Part shown: positions 7,878 through 15,923 of the stretch, piece by piece
Layout: the number at the start of each line of letters is the position of its first letter
Position numbering within the stretch: the stretch's first letter is position 1
From: CAVSUR01 sp052143655
GTDB lineage: Bacteria; Actinomycetota; Actinomycetes; Streptosporangiales; Streptosporangiaceae
DNA length: 20,432 nucleotides
Direction: 5' to 3'
Assembly (NCBI GenBank): GCA_052143655.1
Contig: JBKQSL010000026.1
Location: 1-20,432 of the forward strand
Program-made: the position numbers and the translations under genes
The notes under the pieces: generated by a model
What the model was told of the DNA's origin: nothing
Databases searched by the model: none
The model's input: only the letters and a program-made list of their open reading frames with translations

Positions 7878-9670
7878 GCGCGGACAGCGCTGGCGGACAA
7901 GCTGAAAACACTGGCGGGCGGGCTGAACACCCGGGCGGACAGGCGCCGGCCCGGGTCGAGATCTACGACACCACCCTGCGCGATGGCTCCCAGCAGGTCG
8001 GGCTCGACCTGACGGTGGCCGACAAGCTGGCGGTGGCCGTGGCGCTGGACGGGCTCGGCGTGGACGTGATCGAGGGCGGCTGGCCCGGGTCCAACCCGAA
8101 GGACGCCGAGTTCTTCGCCCGCGCCAAGGAGATGAACTGGCGGCACGCGACGCTGGCCGCGTTCGGGGCGACCCGGCCGCCGCGGCGGCGGGCCGACGAC
8201 GACGTGAACCTTGCCGCGCTGCTGGAGGCGGAGACGCCGATCGTCACCCTGGTCGGCAAGGCGTGGACGCTGCACGTTGATGAGGCACTGCGCACCAGCC
8301 GGGAGGAGAACCTGGCGATGGTGGCCGAGTCGGTCGCGTTCATGGCCGTGGCCGGGCGCCGGGTGGTCTTCGACGCCGAGCACTTCTTCGACGGTTACGC
8401 CGCCGACCGCGGCTACGCGCTGGAGGTGCTGGCCGCGGCCGCCGACGCGGGCGCGGACACGCTCGTGCTGTGCGACACCAACGGCGGGACGCTGCCCGAC
8501 GACGTCACCCGCATCGTCGCCGAGATCAGCGCGACCGCGCCGGCCCGGATCGGAGTGCACTTCCACAACGACGCGGCCTGCGCGGTGGCGAACTCGGTGG
8601 TCGCGGTCGGCGCGGGCAGCCTGCACGTGCAGGGCGCCGCGAACGGCTATGGCGAGCGGTGCGGCAACGCCGACCTGTTCTCGGTCATCGCCAGCCTGGA
8701 GCTCAAGCGCGGCCACGAACTGCTCCCGGCCGGGCGCCTCGGCGCCCTCGCGGCGACCGCGCGGAACATCGCCGAGGTCGCCAACCTGCCGTTCGAGTCC
8801 CGGCAGCCCTATGTGGGGTCGTCCGCGTTCGCGACCAAGGCGGGCCTGCACGCGTCGGCAATCGCCCGGCGCCCGGACGCCTACTCGCATGTCGACCCGG
8901 CCGTAGTCGGCAACCGGTCGCAGGTGCTGGTCAGTGAGCTCGCCGGGCGCAGCAACGTGCTGGCCAAGGCGGCCGAGCTCGGCCTGGACCTGTCCGGCGA
9001 CCTGGCTGGCACCGTGCTCGACCAGGTCAAGGAGGCCGAGCACCGGGGGTACGCCTACGAGGCGGCGGACGCGTCGTTCGAGCTGCTGGTGCGCAAGATC
9101 GCTGGGGCGCTGCCGTCCTGGTTCGGCCTGGAGGGCTACCGGGTGGTGATCGAGAAGGACAGTGCCGACCGCCACGGGGCCGGAGCCGACCGCAGCGAGG
9201 CGATCGTGCGGCTGCTGCTCGGCGCCGACCGGGTGGTCGAGGCCGGCGAGGGCGTCGGCCCGGTGCATGCGCTGGACCAGGCTCTGCGCCGGGCGCTGAC
9301 CGGCCGGTACCCGGCCCTGGAGAAGATCCGGCTGGTCGACTACAAGGTGCGCATCCTCGACGGCCGGGCTGCGACCAGCGCCGTCACCCGGGTCATGCTC
9401 ACCTCGGCCGACGCTGACGGCGAGTGGACGACTGTGGGCGTATCCGACGACGTGGTGACCGCGTCGTGGGAGGCTCTGGCCGAGGGCGTCAGCTATGGCC
9501 TGCTGCGCGCCGGGGCGGAACCGCTCGCTACGGGGCCTCGCAGCACGGGGCCTCTCAGCACGGGGTCGCAGGCAGCCGATTCCGTGGGCGCCGATCCTGA
9601 TCAGGCCGGTGACGGCCGTACTCCTGTTGCGCTCGGCGCCGGCGCCGAGCCGAAGTTCTCGGAGGTCTGA
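7874..9670 (+). CDS. cimA: Citramalate synthase
   Basis: A DRE-TIM metallolyase of the CimA/LeuA family. It condenses pyruvate and acetyl-CoA to citramalate, a route to 2-oxobutyrate and isoleucine that bypasses threonine. The ATG at 7874 overlaps the leuB stop, giving 598 aa. The catalytic barrel has YDTTLRDGSQQVGLDLTVADK (from residue 31), EGGWPGSNPKD, the HxHND metal site at 229-233 and GAANGYGERCGNADL at about 254-268. The pattern GWPGSNPKD...FGATRP is that of CimA rather than LeuA. The LeuA-type dimer/regulatory domain spans about 420-540. Both ends are extended by low-complexity repeats. Without a tree, other homologues of the family cannot be fully excluded. Confidence 0.9.
   Translation: MSADSAGGQAENTGGRAEHPGGQAPARVEIYDTTLRDGSQQVGLDLTVADKLAVAVALDGLGVDVIEGGWPGSNPKDAEFFARAKEMNWRHATLAAFGATRPPRRRADDDVNLAALLEAETPIVTLVGKAWTLHVDEALRTSREENLAMVAESVAFMAVAGRRVVFDAEHFFDGYAADRGYALEVLAAAADAGADTLVLCDTNGGTLPDDVTRIVAEISATAPARIGVHFHNDAACAVANSVVAVGAGSLHVQGAANGYGERCGNADLFSVIASLELKRGHELLPAGRLGALAATARNIAEVANLPFESRQPYVGSSAFATKAGLHASAIARRPDAYSHVDPAVVGNRSQVLVSELAGRSNVLAKAAELGLDLSGDLAGTVLDQVKEAEHRGYAYEAADASFELLVRKIAGALPSWFGLEGYRVVIEKDSADRHGAGADRSEAIVRLLLGADRVVEAGEGVGPVHALDQALRRALTGRYPALEKIRLVDYKVRILDGRAATSAVTRVMLTSADADGEWTTVGVSDDVVTASWEALAEGVSYGLLRAGAEPLATGPRSTGPLSTGSQAADSVGADPDQAGDGRTPVALGAGAEPKFSEV
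7892..7945 (+). repeat. 21-bp tandem repeat in cimA 5' end
   Basis: About 2.5 degenerate copies of a 21-base unit encode GGQAENT, GGRAEHP and GGQAPAR. They form a Gly/Gln/Ala tail ahead of the conserved barrel, which begins at the VEIYDTTLRDG block. Confidence 0.85.
9530..9574 (+). repeat. 15-bp tandem repeat in cimA 3' end
   Basis: Three copies of a 15-base unit beginning ACGGGG encode TGPRS, TGPLS and TGSQA. They lie in an unconserved C-terminal tail past the regulatory domain; the first two copies differ by one base. Confidence 0.88.
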
Positions 9671-11358
9671 TGAATTCCTCGTTGCCGCGGCCGCGTTCCG
9701 GCCCGCTCACCACCGGCCCGGAACGGGCCGCGGCCCGCGCGATGCTGCGCGCGGTGGGCCTGAGCGAGGATGACCTGCAGCGCGCCCAGGTCGGCGTGGC
9801 CTCGTCCTGGAACGAGGTCACCCCGTGCAACCTGCACCTGAACGGCCTCGCCGGGGCCGCCAAGGAGGGCGTGCGGCAGGCGGGCGCGGTGCCGTTCGAG
9901 TTCGGCACGATCGCGGTGTCGGACGGCATCTCGATGGGCACCGAGGGCATGAAGGCCTCGCTGGTCAGCCGGGAGATCATCGCTGACTCGGTGGAGCTGA
10001 TGATGGTCGCCGAGCGGTTCGACGCGCTGGTGGCCATCGCCGGCTGCGACAAGTCGCTGCCCGGCATGCTGATGGCCTGCGCCCGGCTGGACGTGCCCGC
10101 CGCGTTCCTGTACGGCGGCACGATCCTGCCCGGTCACGTGCATGGCCAGTCGGTGACGGTGCAGGACGTGTTCGAGGCGGTCGGCAGCCACGCCGCGGGG
10201 AAGATGTCCGACGGCGAGCTGCTCGCGGTCGAGCGGGCCGCCTGCCCGGGCGCCGGCTCGTGCGCGGGCATGTACACCGCCAACACGATGTCGGCCTGCG
10301 CCGAGGCGCTCGGCATGGCGCTGCCCGGCTCGGCCACCGCGCCCGCGGTGTCGGCCGAGCGCACCGACCTGGCCCGGCGCACTGGCGAGGCCGTGGTCGC
10401 GGCCCTGGCGGCCGGGCGGACGCCGCGGCAGATCATGACCCGGGCCGCGTTCCTGAACGCCGCCGCCGTGGTGATGGCGACGGCCGGCTCGACCAACGCG
10501 GTCCTGCACCTGCTGGCCATCGCCAGCGAGGCGCAGGTCGAGCTGACGATCGATGACTTCGACGTGGTGTCCCGGCGTACCCCGCACATCGTGTCGATGC
10601 GCCCGGCTGGCCGGTTCGTCATGAGCGAGCTGGACCAGGCGGGCGGCCTGCCGGTGGTGCTGCGCGAGCTGCTGTCGGCCGGCCTAGTCGACGGCGACGC
10701 GCTGTCGGTCAACGGCAAGACGCTGGCGGAGAACGTCGCCGACGCGTTCGAGCCGGACGGCGACGTGGTGCGGGCGGTGAAGAACCCGTTCAAGCCCGAC
10801 GGCGGCCTGGCGGTGCTGCGCGGCAACCTCGCCCCGAACGGCGCCGTGGTCAAGACGCCGGGCATCGAGAACCTGCGCTTCGAGGGCCGGGCGCGGGTGT
10901 TCGAGCGGGAAGAGGACTGCATGGCCGCGGTGACCGCCCGGCGCATCGCCAAGGGCGACGTGGTGGTGATCCGCAACGAGGGTCCCAAAGGCGGCCCTGG
11001 CATGCGCGAGATGCTGGCTGTGACCGCGGCGATCAAGGGCGCGGGCCTCGGCCAGGACGTGGCCCTGGTGACGGACGGCCGGTTCTCCGGGGCGACGTTC
11101 GGCGCGTGCGTGGCGCACGTGGCGCCTGAGGCGTTTGACGGCGGCCCGATCGCGCTGGTCGCCGACGGTGACGCGATCGTGCTGGACATCCCGCAGCGGC
11201 GGCTGGAACTCGGCGTCGACGACGCGGAGCTGGCCCGGCGGCGGACGGGCTGGACCCGGCCCGCGCCGAACTACCGCACCGGCGCCCTGGCCAAGTACGC
11301 GGCCCTGGTGTCGGGCGCCGACCGCGGCGCGGTCTGCTCGGTCCCGGACGAGGCGTAA
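9670..11358 (+). CDS. ilvD: Dihydroxyacid dehydratase
   Basis: The iron-sulfur enzyme that dehydrates 2,3-dihydroxy acids to the 2-oxo acids of valine, leucine and isoleucine. It is 562 aa. Three cluster cysteines are seen: C53 (TPCNLHL), C126 (AGCDKSLPG) and C198 (PGAGSCAGMYTANTM). That set fits the [2Fe-2S]-type enzymes. Further blocks are DGISMGTEGMKASLVSREIIADS, TGGSTN-like TAGSTNAVLHLLAIA, RNEGPKGGPGMREML and TDGRFSGATFG. The ATG shares one base with the cimA stop (TGATG). It is the last gene of the operon. Confidence 0.96.
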   Translation: MNSSLPRPRSGPLTTGPERAAARAMLRAVGLSEDDLQRAQVGVASSWNEVTPCNLHLNGLAGAAKEGVRQAGAVPFEFGTIAVSDGISMGTEGMKASLVSREIIADSVELMMVAERFDALVAIAGCDKSLPGMLMACARLDVPAAFLYGGTILPGHVHGQSVTVQDVFEAVGSHAAGKMSDGELLAVERAACPGAGSCAGMYTANTMSACAEALGMALPGSATAPAVSAERTDLARRTGEAVVAALAAGRTPRQIMTRAAFLNAAAVVMATAGSTNAVLHLLAIASEAQVELTIDDFDVVSRRTPHIVSMRPAGRFVMSELDQAGGLPVVLRELLSAGLVDGDALSVNGKTLAENVADAFEPDGDVVRAVKNPFKPDGGLAVLRGNLAPNGAVVKTPGIENLRFEGRARVFEREEDCMAAVTARRIAKGDVVVIRNEGPKGGPGMREMLAVTAAIKGAGLGQDVALVTDGRFSGATFGACVAHVAPEAFDGGPIALVADGDAIVLDIPQRRLELGVDDAELARRRTGWTRPAPNYRTGALAKYAALVSGADRGAVCSVPDEA

Positions 11359-11461
11359 CGACATGACCTCGGTGCCGAGGACGGCGAGCAGGCACAGCTT
11401 GCCCGCCGCCTCGGTGCCCGGGGCCGCGCTCACCCCGGCCCCCGCCGCGGCGCAAACCGCT

Positions 11462-11492
11462 TTGACCTGAACTGGGCTTGAGGTCCTAGGCT
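11462..11492 (+). promoter_or_regulatory. MerR/SoxR-type promoter for the MFS gene
   Basis: TTGACC (11462-11467) and TAGGCT (11487-11492) are 19 bases apart, longer than the usual 17. The spacer carries a dyad, ACCTGAA (11465-11471) and TTGAGGT (11478-11484), with one mismatch. Over-long spacers with a central dyad, and specifically CCTCAA...TTGAGG, are the signature of MerR/SoxR-family activators. Those proteins untwist the spacer when ligand binds. No regulator gene is adjacent. Confidence 0.65.
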
Positions 11493-11515
11493 CGCAGGAC
11501 AGGCGTAGGAGGGCG

Positions 11516-12910
11516 ATGGCAGGCGGGCTGTGGGCGGCGCAGCGGCGGGCACTGACGACCGGACTGGTGCTGACGATCACGTTCGTCGCCGCCGAGGCGC
11601 TGGCCGTGGTCACGGTCATGCCGGTGGTAGCCCGCGAGCTGGGCGGCCTGAGCCTGTACGGATGGGCCTTCAGCGCGTTTCAGCTGGGCACGGTGATCGG
11701 CATCGTCGCTGCCGGGCGGGCGGCTGACCGCCGCGGGCCTGCCGTGCCCTACGTGGCCGGGCTGGCCCTGTTCGGCGTCGGCCTGGCGATCGCTGGCCTG
11801 GCGCCGTCGATGGCCGTGCTGGTGCTGGGCCGGACGCTGCAGGGCATCGGCGGGGGAGCGATCCCCGCGGTCGCCTACGTTGCGATCGGCCGCAGCCTGC
11901 CCGAGGAACTGCGGGCCAAGATGATGGCGATCCTGTCCACTGCGTGGGTGGTGCCCGGCCTGGCCGGCCCGGCGCTGGCGGCCGAGGTGGCCAGGCTGTT
12001 CGGCTGGCGGTGGGTGTTCCTCGGCCTGCTGCCCATCGTCGCGGTGACGGGGTCCTTCGCGGTGCCCGCGCTGCGGCGGCTGGGCCGCCGGGAGGGCGGC
12101 CCGCAGGAGGGGCACCGGCTGTCTGACGGCATCGCGGTGGCCGCGGGCGCCGCCATGTTCCTGGCCGGGCTCACGCTCGTAGTCAGCCATGCCCCCGCCG
12201 GGGTCGCGCTGATCGTCGTCGGCGGCGCCCTGGGCGTGATCGTGCTGCGCCGGCTGCTGCCGGCCGGGGCCTTCACCGTCCGGCCGGGGCTGCCTGCCAC
12301 GGTCGCCACCCGCGGGCTGCTGACGTTCGCGTTCTTCGGCGCCGACGCGTTCGTGACGCTGGCGATCACGACAGCGCGGCACCAGTCCCCGACGACCGCG
12401 AGCATCGCGGTGACCGGTGCCACGCTGGCCTGGACCGTCGGCGCGTGGACGCAGGCGCGGCTGAGCGGCCGCTGGCCGGGCCGCCGGCTGGTGCGGGTCG
12501 GCATGGCGGTGATCCTCGCCGGGATTGCCGGGATGGCGCTGATGCTGGCACCCGGAGTCCCGGTGGCCGAGGGAATAGCGGCCTGGACGGTCGCGGGACT
12601 GGGCATGGGGCTGGCGTACGCGCCGACGACGCTGATGATGCTCAGCCAGGCCCCGGCCGGCCGCGAGGGCTGGGCGTCAGCCTCGCTGAATCTCTGCGAC
12701 GTGCTGGGCACCGCGCTGGGCATCGGCGTCGGCGGCGCCGCGATCGCGGCGGTCGAAAGCACCGGCCGCGCGCTGCAGACCGGGATCCTGACCGCGTTCG
12801 CGCTCGCGGCCGCCTCGGGGCTGCTTGTGCTGGTGGTCAGCCGCCGCCTGCCAGCCGCCCGGCGGGAAACCGAAAAGGCCGCTGACACCAGCCCGGCCGT
12901 CCGGAGCTGA
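11516..12910 (+). CDS. MFS efflux-type transporter
   Basis: A 464-aa integral membrane protein of the major facilitator superfamily. Hydrophobic helices start at about residue 14 and run almost throughout, about 12-14 segments. Loop 2-3 has GRAADRRGPA (motif A variant). Segment LVLGRTLQGIGGGAIPAVAYVAIG resembles the motif B/C region of drug:H+ antiporters, and VARLFGWRWVFLGLLPI follows. The ATG at 11516 has AGGAGGG at 11507-11513. The C-terminal about 20 residues are charged and cytoplasmic. With a MerR/SoxR-like promoter upstream, an inducible export role is likely; the substrate cannot be read from the sequence. The left inverted repeat begins eight bases after its stop. Confidence 0.88.
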   Translation: MAGGLWAAQRRALTTGLVLTITFVAAEALAVVTVMPVVARELGGLSLYGWAFSAFQLGTVIGIVAAGRAADRRGPAVPYVAGLALFGVGLAIAGLAPSMAVLVLGRTLQGIGGGAIPAVAYVAIGRSLPEELRAKMMAILSTAWVVPGLAGPALAAEVARLFGWRWVFLGLLPIVAVTGSFAVPALRRLGRREGGPQEGHRLSDGIAVAAGAAMFLAGLTLVVSHAPAGVALIVVGGALGVIVLRRLLPAGAFTVRPGLPATVATRGLLTFAFFGADAFVTLAITTARHQSPTTASIAVTGATLAWTVGAWTQARLSGRWPGRRLVRVGMAVILAGIAGMALMLAPGVPVAEGIAAWTVAGLGMGLAYAPTTLMMLSQAPAGREGWASASLNLCDVLGTALGIGVGGAAIAAVESTGRALQTGILTAFALAAASGLLVLVVSRRLPAARRETEKAADTSPAVRS

Positions 12911-12918
12911 TCACGGCG

Positions 12919-12973
12919 ATATCGGCCTTGGGGAACATCGGTACAGCGGTTATCGGTGAGAACGATCATGGTT
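12919..12973 (+). repeat. Left terminal inverted repeat (55 bp)
   Basis: It matches the reverse complement of 18911-18965 across its whole length, except for one single-base insertion in each copy. It starts ATATCGGCCTTGGGGAACAT and ends GATCATGGTT. The canonical Tn3-like GGGG is 11 bases in from the outer edge. Confidence 0.95.
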
Positions 12974-13054
12974 GGCTAGCACACCGCCCGGCGGCGTCGC
13001 CGAGGTTCGCCGAAAGGCCATCGGACGGCAGCGGCCGGTGGCTACGTTCCGGCC

Positions 13055-15120
13055 GTGCCGGTGGAGTTTCTGACTGATGAGCAGGCCGAGGCGTACGGCA
13101 AGTTCGCCGACGAGCCGACCCGCCCCGAGTTGGAGCGGTTCTTCTTCCTGGACGACGCCGACCGCGATCTGATCGCGCTGCGGTACGACGCACCACCAAC
13201 TCGGCTTTGCCCTCCAGATGTGCACGGTGCGGTACGTGGGCCTGTTCCTGGAGGACCCGCTCGACGTGCCGTGGCCGGTCATCGAGCACCTGGCCGCGCA
13301 GCTCGGCATCGAGGACGCGTCGGTGGTGAAGCGGTACACCGAGCGGCGGCAGACCCTGTGCGACCACGCGTGGGAGGTCCGGGACGCCTACGGCTACCAC
13401 CCGTACGAAGACGCCGAGTGGGCGCGGCGGTTCCGTACGTTCCTGCACGGCCGGGCGTGGACGCACGCCGAGGGGCCGGTGGCGCTGTTCAACCAGGCCG
13501 TTGGGTGGCGACGCTGAAGACGCCGGAGGGCAGACGGTTTTCGGAGCTGGAGCGGCTGCGCCGGCCGCCGACGCGGACGACGGGGACTGCGTTCGCCCGT
13601 GCCCTGGAGCGGGTGGACGAGATCTCCGCGTTCCAGCTCGGGCGGGCTGAAGCTGTCGCAGATCCCGCCGAACCGGCTGGCGGCGCTGGCGAGGTACGCG
13701 CTGGGGTCGAAGGCGCCGCTGTTGGAGCGGGCGGCGGAGCCGAAGCGTACGGCGATGCTCACCGCGGTGATGCGGCACCTGGAGGCGAAGGCGATCGACG
13801 AGGCCCTGGACCTGTTCCAGGTGCTCATGGCCACCCGGCTGATCAGTACGGCGAAGCGGAAGACCGAGAAGGAACGGCTGTCGACGCTGCTGCAGCTGGA
13901 GAAGGCGTCGCGCACCCTCGCGCGGACGGCGGAGGTGCTGTTCGAGGGGTTGGAGCTCATCGAGGAGCATCACGCGGACGTGGACGTGGCCGCGTTGTGG
14001 GCGGCGGTGGAGGAAGTCGCCCCGCGGGCCGCCGTGATGACCGCGGCCGCCACGGTCGTGTCCCTGGTGCCCGAGGACGAGGACTCGGCCGGGACCGCGA
14101 TGCGCAGTGCGCTCGCGACCCGGTACAACACGGTGAAGCCGTTCCTGTCGCTGCTGGGTGAGTCGAAGGCGCTGAGCGCGGCGACGGGCGGCAAGCGGAT
14201 TCTCGCCGGAGTCCGGGGGCTCCCGGCGCTGGCCCGGCGGAAGGTGAGCGTGAAGCCGCTGCTGCCGCGCGAGATCGACGACAGGATGGTGCCGCCGGCT
14301 TGGCGCAAGGCGGTGTACGCCAACCCCGAGCTGCCGCAGGGCGCGGTGGATAGGGACGCGTACGTGGTGTGCGTGCTGGAGCAGCTGCACCGGGCCCTGA
14401 ACAACCGCGACGTGTTCGCCTCCCCCTCGCACCGCTGGTCCGACCCGCACGCGAGGCTGTTGGACGGTACGGAGTGGGAGGCCGTCCAGGAAGACGTGCT
14501 GGCCGGGCTGAGCCGGGACATGCCCGTCGAGGAGCACCTGCCCGCGCTTTCGCGACCTGGACGACCAGCGGTTCTGGCGCGCAACGATGCCCGGCGTCCA
14601 GACGGGCACGTACGACCTGCTGCGGATGTTCGGCCGCGAAGGACACCCCACCCCTCTCGGGCAGGCGTTCGCCGAGTACGGGCGCATCGCCAAGACCGAG
14701 CACCTGCTCCGCGTGGTCGACCCAGTGGACGACACCTACCGCAGGCAGATGAACCGGCAGCTCACCGTGCAGGAATCGAGGCACAAGCTCGCCCGGGACG
14801 TGTGCCACGGCAAGCGCGGCACCATCCACCGGGCGTACCGCGACGGGATGGAGGACCAGCTCGGCGCGCTCGGCTTGGTCCTCAACGCCGTCGTGCTCTG
14901 GACGACCCGCTACATCGACGCCGCCGTCGCCCAACTCCGCGCAGAGGGCCACGAGATCCGCGACGAGGACATCGCGCGCCTCTCCCCGCTCAAGCACCGC
15001 AACCTCAACGTGCTCGGCCGCTACAGCTTCGCCGCGTCCGTCCCGCGCAACGGGCTCCGGCCCCTGCGCGACCCAGACGCACCCGACCTGGACGAAGACG
15101 ACGACGGCACGGAGGAGTGA
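13055..15120 (+). pseudogene. tnpA: Tn3-family transposase TnpA, broken
   Basis: Five pieces in changing frames read as one Tn3 transposase. 13055-13189 has VPVEFLTDEQAEAYG and LERFFFLDDADRDLIA. 13191-13514 has HHQLGFALQMCTVRYVGLFLEDPLDVPWP. About 13505-13643 has VATLKTPEGRRFSELERL. About 13644-14547 is the long middle part. 14548-15117 is the C-terminus with QLTVQESRHKLARDVCHGKRG and DQLGALGLVLNAVVLW. The frame changes near 13190 and 13640 each look like one extra base. The junctions near 13505 and 14547 have also lost sequence: about 45 residues, and about 250-300 residues that include both catalytic aspartates. The last catalytic acid (Glu of MEDQLGALG) remains. The remains total about 690 of a usual 950-1000 aa. 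It is certainly inactive. Confidence 0.92.
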
Positions 15121-15125
15121 ACACG

Positions 15126-15139
15126 GCAGCCGCGGCTGC
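15126..15139. terminator. 14-bp GC palindrome after tnpA
   Basis: GCAGCCGCGGCTGC is a perfect palindrome five bases past the tnpA stop. It could be a terminator or a protein site. There is no loop or T-run, so the role is open. Confidence 0.3.
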
Positions 15140-15169
15140 GTCGCGTCCCGCTCGCCCGCCTGACCGGGG

Positions 15170-15516
15170 ACCGTGCCGGGAAAGGCGGCGATTTCCGCCG
15201 CGTCGGCGCCGAACGGCTTGACGTCGACGATGAGGTTCCGGATCTCCTGCCGGAACACGCCGAGCACGAAGGCGTCCCGCAGGTCCGGCCGGTCAGGATT
15301 CCTGGCCTCCGCCTGCGCCTCGGCCGTGGCCAGGCACTCCTCGGCGCGAGCCAATCACGGGACCGGCTGCGCGCGGCGGGCGGCGCGCATGATGGAGGTC
15401 TCTTCGACGCGGAACCGGGTGCCGGGTGTGCGGGTGGTGCGGCGGATGAGGTGGCCGCCGCCGCGGGAGCACAGCTCGAGCAGGACTGGCCGACATTCGC
15501 AGGTTTCCTGGATCAT
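15170..15516 (-). pseudogene. Unrecognised gene with in-frame stop, truncated
   Basis: From an ATG at 15516 the minus strand reads MIQETCECRPVLLELCSRGG, then HLIRRTTRTPGTRFRVEETSIMRAARRA, then QPVP and a TGA at 15357-15355. It continues in the same frame as LARAEECLATAEAQAEARNP and DRPDLRDAFVLGVFRQEIRNLIVDVKPFGADAAEIAAF. The composition on both sides of the TGA is protein-like, so a Trp codon probably mutated to stop. After about 15170 the frame runs into the antisense of tnpA and looks non-coding. I do not recognise the family. An alternative is two unrelated fragments. Confidence 0.45.
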
Positions 15517-15720
15517 GGTGGCGGAGGTCCGTGGTAAACGGGAGCCAGGGGCGCGCCCGGCCCACCAGGGAGGCTCATGGCGGCGGCATCGTCGCAGCTG
15601 TACCAGGCCCGGGCCAAACCGTCCCTAACAGGGCTCCGCTTCCTACGTCCCGGCCTGCACCACACTGTGACCACACAGGCCCGAAGCCCTTAACTACACG
15701 GCCTTGGCCTTTAGGCGAGT

Positions 15721-15747
15721 GGCTCCGTGGCATCCGGCCACGGAGCC
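15721..15747. terminator. Perfect 10-bp hairpin
   Basis: GGCTCCGTGG and CCACGGAGCC pair perfectly around the loop CATCCGG. It lies just upstream of the candidate promoter for the leader/hydrolase unit. It probably ends transcripts coming from upstream, but it could also act as an operator. Confidence 0.5.
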
Positions 15748-15752
15748 TCCGC

Positions 15753-15791
15753 AAAAACCTGTTGGCGGACCACGGCGACCACTGCTAGTTT
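15753..15791 (+). promoter_or_regulatory. Candidate promoter of leader and hydrolase
   Basis: AAAAA (15753-15757) lies four bases before TTGGCG (15762-15767). TAGTTT (15786-15791) follows after 18 bases. An A/T-run 3-5 bases ahead of the -35 is the known layout of WhiB7-activated promoters of actinomycete resistance genes. The resemblance is suggestive only. Confidence 0.4.
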
Positions 15792-15828
15792 TCTGGAGGC
15801 CGTGCCAGAGAACGAGGAGGTGGTACCC

Positions 15829-15879
15829 GTGAACGTATCGACATGGGTGCTCCCCTCCGGGGTCACGGTCGGACGATAG
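15829..15879 (+). CDS. Leader peptide of the hydrolase gene
   Basis: A 16-codon ORF, MNVSTWVLPSGVTVGR, starts with GTG. A very strong site, GAGGAGG (15814-15820), sits eight bases ahead. Its TAG stop falls in the loop of the hairpin 15870-15887. It has no codon cluster for one amino acid, so nascent-peptide or drug-dependent stalling is more likely than tRNA starvation. It is an inference from layout: strong start, short frame, stop inside a hairpin, gene 44 bases further on. Confidence 0.55.
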   Translation: MNVSTWVLPSGVTVGR

Positions 15880-15911
15880 GTCGTCCGGGAGCGCCGTTCA
15901 GAGCACTCCCG
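15846..15911 (+). promoter_or_regulatory. Competing hairpins, putative ribosome-mediated attenuator
   Basis: CGGACGA (15870-15876) pairs perfectly with TCGTCCG (15881-15887). GGTGCTCCC (15846-15854) can instead pair with GGGAGCGCC (15887-15895) over 9 bp with one G-U. CGGGAG (15886-15891) can also pair with CTCCCG (15906-15911), which touches the hydrolase ribosome site. CCCC/GGGG at 15852-15862 is a small fourth stem. These folds exclude one another, and the first strands lie in the leader coding region, so a stalled ribosome would choose between them. Confidence 0.5.
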
Positions 15912-15923
15912 AAAGGCACGACC

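Larger units (their letters stand above)
15517..15828. other. Intergenic region upstream of the hydrolase
   Basis: About 310 bases without a convincing gene. A 38-codon ORF (15577-15693, MAAASSQLYQARAKPSLTGL...) follows a GGGAGG and could be real, but has no recognisable family. The rest holds the 10-bp hairpin at 15721-15747 and the candidate promoter at 15753-15791. GC content falls slightly around 15690-15800, as expected of a control region. Confidence 0.5.

Noticed and set aside
11364..11470. 35-codon ORF MTSVPRTASRHSLPAASVPG... between ilvD and the MFS gene
   Set aside because: Low-complexity Ala/Pro/Ser composition, no ribosome site and overlap with the MerR-type promoter.
15843..15923. 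27-residue N-terminal extension of the hydrolase (MGAPLRGHGRTIGRPGAP...)
   Set aside because: It would be translated across the hairpins, has no good ribosome site, and the ATG at 15924 has GAAAGG and the family's usual N-terminus.
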